Below are positions 59,601 through 64,000 of a stretch of 64,000 bases of DNA, piece by piece. The stretch spans positions 1,342,001-1,406,000 of the forward strand of contig JAODUP010000032.1 in NCBI GenBank assembly GCA_025642065.1. Direction: 5' to 3'. Numbering within the stretch: position 1 is the first letter of the stretch; every line of letters begins with the position of its first letter. The notes beneath the pieces were generated by a model. That model had not been told where the DNA came from. It was given only the letters and a program-made list of their open reading frames with translations, and did not search any database. The stretch is from Paralvinella palmiformis. Lineage: Eukaryota > Annelida > Polychaeta > Terebellida > Alvinellidae. The position numbers and the translations under genes were made by a program.

Positions 59601-62526
59601 AGATATAGGGATCGTTTAAAATTAGCCATCCAATCAGAAAGTAAACAACATTCATTTGAGGCCGACTCTTACCTTCGTTTATGGAGTTCATTCTGAAAAA
59701 CCTTTCCGAATAAAAAGCCAAAATGAGAAACCGCTTCTTGTCGTCGTCATTGTAATTGTCGCTGAATGATTTCACACCAGACAGGAATTCGTAGTCGGTA
59801 GACACGGGAACCGGAAGTTTGTAGTGTTTCAATATTTCCTTCAGGGTTTTCTTCCCTTAAATACAGAACGAAAATAATAATTTGATCGTGCTGATGCCAA
59901 AATGATTAGGAAGATACTAATTAATGTTCTATGTGACGCTAGATAACGTCTACATGAATATATCTGGTTATTAGGCAACATCTGATAGCTTAAGCTTATT
60001 ATGATAAACATTAAAATGAAGTATGTAGCTCGCTAACATGACAGTTTTAGCATCTACGGAAATCGAACTGGCGGCCATTGTGAGCTTTTAAATGTTTTAT
60101 AAAAAAAATGGCTCGAACAAATACTTTGGGAGCGGAATTTCCACCAAAAGCTGGAATGGTTAAGTTGATGTAGTAATTTGTATATTTACGGCTATCACAA
60201 CTTTCGAACCCTGAAGGTTTTCAGAGCAATGGTCTTGCGGCTGTGCTATTGAATCATCCATAAATTATTCAGTGACGTCATTCTATATGTAGCTGATATT
60301 AATTAACATAGACGGGCAATTAATTGGCAGCCAATACATGTTTTTATATGCAGATGTCAAACTCTGGTAGGATAGGCAATTTAGCGCCAGCAATTGTTTT
60401 AGTGGGCATAATATAATGACGCCAATATTTAATTTTATAGTCCAAAGCAGCCAGCAATGCTGACATAAAGATGTCAAATTTTGGCTAGCACTAATTTCAC
60501 GTTCCTATTATTTTGTTTTGTGCACATTCGCCAATTAATGTCATGGTCAACCCCTACCAAGTATCCCGTTACTAATTGTTAGTCACAGGTACAGAGTTAA
60601 CCCCATCACCTAACATACCCTCAAATGATTCACATCTCAGCATATAACTGTCTTGATCTGAGACCATCCTATCCACGCTAAATTAGTTCTTCGATATGGA
60701 GAGGAATATGGTAAAGTTTTACCATGAGTGTAGTTCTGGCGTATTCTGCCAATTATAGATCAGCATGATTTCAGTAGATTATCATTATTAACACCTGTCA
60801 AGATATCAGTGCTAACTCCGAAACACCACTTCAGTCTAATATTTATGGCGGGAGATCATCGTTTAAAAACTTGATGGAAAATATTTGGTGCACGAATAAG
60901 TTAAACTGGCCATTTGAATATTTGATAATATTATTAAAACGTCAGAAGGCAAGCCGTTCAGATATAATTTAAACCAAATGTTGTAGGTAATCAGCTTAGT
61001 AAAGCTTCAAATACTCAAACTATTGTACCGAAATAAATCCCAGCCTTGATCAACATTTCGTTGTCATATGGGAAATTCTTGGTCGTGACACTTGCTTTGA
61101 TAAACCAAAAATATAGTTCTGTGATTTAGTTAAATTTTCTGTATGTTTGTACTTTATGTGACATTTTAAAGTTAATGGAAACTTCTCTGACACCAAACAA
61201 TCCGCATAACAGGAATTTTGTGCGCCCAGGGTTGAAAAAGAAACAGATTTAAAAAAATCTAAATCAGATTTAAAAAAATCTAAATAAGATTATTTAAATT
61301 TAAGTAGATTGTTTATATTTAAAAAAACAAAACAGTAGTCAAACAATTCTTCTGGTATCTATTCAGCATGAGATAACCATCAATGGTAAACTTATGTGAA
61401 TGTTCACCTTACATACTCATCCTGGCTAAACACCAATTTCTTAAACATTGGCTCTATACTCCCCTAAATGCATAGAAAAAAGATGTGACGTCATGTGTCA
61501 GATCTTCCCCAAATCCACCGAATTTACCACACTGAAGCAGAGTGGCTTCACTTGACATCTTCTATTGTGTTGATCTCCCAAGATCATTCCAATCATAGAA
61601 TTAGGGGAATTGTCAATCAACTATATGACTTGTTAAGACTACATTACATGGTGTTGAAATCTAATTACAATTCATTTATAAATATATGTAAAAATAATTA
61701 TTCAGCATCAGTAACAATTGATATTTTGTATTGCAAGTTAATTGATAATCATAAGTTTACAAATAATGAATAAAAATAACTGCAATAATCATAAAAATCA
61801 AATGTAACATAATAAAAAAAATTGAAATGCATGATTTTTTTGGTGGTGATTTAAATCATAATTTAAATCAATGATTTAAATCAAATGATTTGAATCAAAC
61901 AACTCTATGTGCGCCACCAGCAACTATTTAGGAAAAGTATGTTTACAGGGATTACATGAGACTCTTTATTTTCACTTTGTATCAGACTAATATTTGTTTC
62001 CGTATTCTCCGGTGAGGTGAACATTAGACAACTCACAAAACACCTGACGCTGACCAAATACTCCTCTACCATCAGAGCTCATTCTGCATTACATCACCAG
62101 AGCCTCTCCTTATGTACTAATCTTATACGGTTTTCTCCATCTTTCCTTTCTCTATACCCAATGCCTGATCCAGAAAACAACTATTTAGTCAGTGTCAATA
62201 TATGAGTCTACTGTATCAAAGTACTAACGCCACAGGACTGAAAATCATTCAGTTGTATTACTGTGAATCACTAACTGCCGTCAACTTGTCAATTCGCGGG
62301 AAAGATGAGTTTTTTTTATAACAAACACTGACAGTGTGAAAATAACGGCACGTCAGAGTACTTGGCAAGGTAAAATATTTTATGACTCTAGTACATGTCC
62401 AAGCACACGTGTTTTTAACAGCTAATTATAGCTTAAGCATAGTAACTGAGGTACTTAACAACGAATTTATTTGAACTAATTCAGTAAGAATTACCATTAA
62501 TGATAATATTCCTTATAATCCTCACG

Positions 62527-62567
<41 letters not shown>

Positions 62568-63424
62568 TCCACATAATCCGAGTTTTCTAACATATATGGT
62601 AGTTATAAAAAGATGTCACAGAACTAAACCTTATGAGAATTACTAGCTTCTATGGCACCAATATAGACATCCATATGGTAGTAAATATTTAGAATCAGTC
62701 AGGCCCGTAATCAAGTCTGTTAGAGGACTGGAAAATCCTTACTTATTTTTCGTTTTTCCTTAATTGTGAATTTCCTGTTGAAATCCTGAGGCACGCTGAA
62801 GTACTGTCCAGTCATGTCCTCGATGAGAACTCGCTTCTGTTCACATATTGAGTCAATTCTGGCTATCTATGAATTAGAACAGAAAAGAATCGTTAAATCT
62901 CTCATTGGTTATTCTTTAGTACATAATACACACCGGTAGCCAATGACTAAACACAATTGCCGAAATTTAAATAGCGATCTTCCTTTATTGACCTGTTCCG
63001 GTTAACTCAGTCTGTGAAGTGGAAGTAATAAAATTACAAGATAGTTGCGTCATATTTTCTAAAATACTTACTGGATCATATCTATAACACATTTTATTAT
63101 TGTTCCCACATTAATTTAATCTGTTAGATTCGGATTGGAAACTGTTAGATGTGCCCGTTTTGTTCGATTCATTTCTGTTTCCGTGTACAATGAGGTGTAG
63201 ACATAACACAAACTGCAAGTAAAATGGAGGTTTGGTAAGCAGAGAACCATTTCTCTAGATAGACATATTCTAACCTGGTTACTAAGTGTTGTCTCGGCAT
63301 CGCTTGGTCCAGAGAAGCTTCTTTTAACCAGGACGTAGATTGGCAATCTCTGGCTATATTTTGCATATAACGTCCGCGGAGTATAGACCGTCTTTGACCA
63401 AATTATATCGTCTAGATACACCAT
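54747..63424 (-). CDS. CABIT-domain protein with long disordered tail
   Basis: Join, minus order: 63424-63275, 62866-62743, 59855-59673, 59326-59162, 58567-56778, 56681-54747 (150+124+183+165+1790+1935 nt), exactly 1448 codons plus stop. Junction phases are 0, 1, 1, 1, 0 and every border is GT-AG. Residues about 1-210 form a CABIT module: LYAKYSQRLPIYVLVKRSF, GPSDAETTLSNQ, RVLIEDMTGQYFSVP and F-RKF, then TLKEILKHYKLPVPV, matching the L-x-RLP-V, GPS-TTLS, R-L-x-x-x-G-YLSVP-F-GKF and T-EL-x-LPV landmarks. CABIT is known from THEMIS and GAREM, adaptors in receptor-kinase signalling via GRB2/SHP. After NHSPPIPYE the chain is low complexity: Arg/Ser/Thr-rich (208-804), then Ser/Asp/Glu-rich (805-1448). 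No SAM domain is evident. It may be a signalling scaffold; the pathway is inferred. Confidence 0.75.
56778..58567 (-). CDS. CABIT gene, giant exon 5
   Basis: Acceptor aatctatccag before 58567, donor TCGG|GTAAGT after 56778; 1790 nt, phase 1 to 0. It reads from (N)ILLLNKEDIRNHSPPIPYE through a basic patch KQKKKHSFRLAKK to SSLDTR. The ATG at 58493 is internal. Composition is Arg/Ser/Thr-rich with little hydrophobic sequence, consistent with disorder. Base composition is clearly more GC-rich than the surroundings, as expected for constrained coding. Confidence 0.8.
59162..59326 (-). CDS. CABIT gene, coding exon 4
   Basis: Acceptor ttgtgatcag, donor GCAA|GTGAGT; 165 nt, phase 1 to 1. Encodes (G)VINSTITLLPLFTNTAIQVA, then TRLYDCLVRKYSFDSIKGTA. 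This is the end of the CABIT module. A plus-strand frame over the same bases is a shadow. Confidence 0.7.
59673..59855 (-). CDS. CABIT gene, coding exon 3
   Basis: Acceptor ctgtatttaag, donor GAAG|GTAAGA; 183 nt, phase 1 to 1. Encodes KKTLKEILKHYKLPVPVSTD, which is the second CABIT LPV strand, then FLILAFYSERFFRMNSINE. Confidence 0.75.
61227..61907. mobile_element. hAT-type MITE with GATTTAAATC ends and perfect TSD
   Basis: 681 bp, starting CAGGGTTG and ending CAACTCTA, flanked on both sides by TGTGCGCC (61219-61226 and 61908-61915), a perfect 8-bp duplication. Just inside each end are repeated GATTTAAAAAAATC and GATTTAAATCA words (61243-61290 and 61848-61896). The 92-codon frame at 61495-61773 has no recognised motif. 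Confidence 0.85.
62533..62563. repeat. (GA)n microsatellite
   Basis: About 31 bases of GA dinucleotide in intron 2 of the CABIT gene. Confidence 0.9.
62743..62866 (-). CDS. CABIT gene, coding exon 2
   Basis: Acceptor ctaattcatag, then IARIDSICEQKRVLIEDMTG and QYFSVPQDFNRKF; donor ATAA|GTAAGG. 124 nt, phase 0 to 1. It carries the YFSVP-x-F-x-x-KF core of CABIT. Too short and split to be obvious from open frames alone. Confidence 0.75.
63275..63424 (-). CDS. CABIT gene, first coding exon
   Basis: Acceptor aaatatttccag ends near 63448. An in-frame TGA lies seven codons before the ATG at 63424, which fixes the start. The exon encodes residues 1-50 (MVYLDDIIWS to TTLSNQ) and ends CAG|GTTAGA, phase 0. 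Frames that extend past 63275 are intron. Confidence 0.75.
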
Positions 63425-64000
63425 TGTTCTGTATGAATCATATCACCTGGAAATATTTAAATAATAATAATCATTATTGTTGTTGATGTTGTTGTTACCT
63501 ATTCTGTCATGACATGGTGTAATGTAAAATCATACTGCGATATGACATGACATTCCAACATTTATGGAATAGCATCATTGTTCGGATAGGCCATTGTTCC
63601 TGTTGTTAGTTCTATTAAATGGGTTTCATGTCTTAACGTTGAAGTAGTTCAATGGAACAATGTTATAATTTTGGTTCCATTGACGAGGTACTCCACTCAG
63701 AATACAATGGCACGAATAATTATATGACTTAGTCTTGGGTGTTTTTTGTCGGAACCGCTCACAGTAAAAGAGTGAAACGACCAGGCATATGGATCTCCGC
63801 CATTTCTGGATGCCTTCCATGTACACGATAACAGTTGCCGTTTTGAGTTGATAGAGACAGACCATTTGAGAGCCGTTGAGGGAAGACACCCGACGGTATT
63901 AGGATGCCACTGTTAGCGTCTGTTGCCGACGTATCGGTGGCATACATCCAAAGCTATATTTGTATTTCCGGTTCCAAATTGGGTCGTCGAAACATAAGAC
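63425..64000 (-). other. 5' region of the CABIT gene
   Basis: 63425-63448 is 5' untranslated sequence after an acceptor. Upstream, 63640-63960 is less AT-rich and has open minus frames, which could be a 5' exon, but no motif or clear donor decides this. The transcription start probably lies outside the window. Confidence 0.4.

Larger units (their letters stand above)
59856..62742. other. CABIT gene intron 2
   Basis: A 2.9-kb intron between coding exons 2 and 3, holding the hAT MITE at 61227-61907 and a (GA)n run at 62533-62563. The rest shows nothing recognisable. Confidence 0.7.

Noticed and set aside
1..64000. CRISPR arrays, operons or prokaryotic features
   Set aside because: Introns, SINEs and microsatellites show a eukaryotic genome; the tandem arrays seen are microsatellites or transposon arms.

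Overview
The window is eukaryotic nuclear DNA from an animal. Genes are split by GT-AG introns, the background is AT-rich (many long AT/AC microsatellites), and much of the sequence is decayed transposon. The element mix (CR1-, L2- and jockey-type LINEs, FLYWCH-type MULEs, hAT and TTAA MITEs, several tRNA-headed SINE families, a tRNAi-Met-primed LTR element) together with a solo CABIT-domain gene and PMP22/claudin-like tetraspan genes suggests a lophotrochozoan, most plausibly a mollusc. That is an inference, since no species-diagnostic gene is present.

Genes. (1) 6167-14384, minus: a three-exon tetraspan of the PMP22/claudin superfamily, 195 aa. (2) 30334-32516, plus: a three-exon paralogue, 183 aa, with the same phase-1 introns and an identical 150-nt middle exon. 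(3) 33747-34000, minus: the last exon of a third paralogue, tail-to-tail with gene 2; its first two exons were not found. (4) 54747-63424, minus: a six-exon gene for a 1448-aa protein with an N-terminal CABIT domain (THEMIS/GAREM-type) and a very long, probably disordered tail carried by two giant exons. All its splice phases were worked out and join in frame.

Between the genes. 9-13 kb holds intron-borne elements, including a ZNF862-like/hAT pseudogene, SINEs and a TTAA MITE. 15.5-19.8 kb holds a hAT remnant and a larger DNA transposon with a frameshifted transposase-type exon. 22.5-29.8 kb holds LINE fragments, a MULE with minisatellite inverted ends sitting inside an AT repeat, and a TIR element that has swallowed an L2-type LINE. 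35-46 kb holds an LTR/gag fragment, a jockey-type LINE, and a CR1 LINE cut in two by a second MULE of the same unusual architecture. 47-52.3 kb holds MITEs and an unclassified 1.86-kb unit with 169-bp inverted ends and a perfect 140-bp direct repeat.

The most notable observation is that the two MULE remnants (23943-24881 and 42578-45031) share one design: short C-rich tandem units arranged as inverted arms around a broken FLYWCH/MULE reading frame, but with different unit sequences. Comparison to the tetraspan cluster and to the recurrent CAGGGTT-plus-palindrome MITEs gives further testable leads. All homology calls are from memory of family motifs; no search was run.
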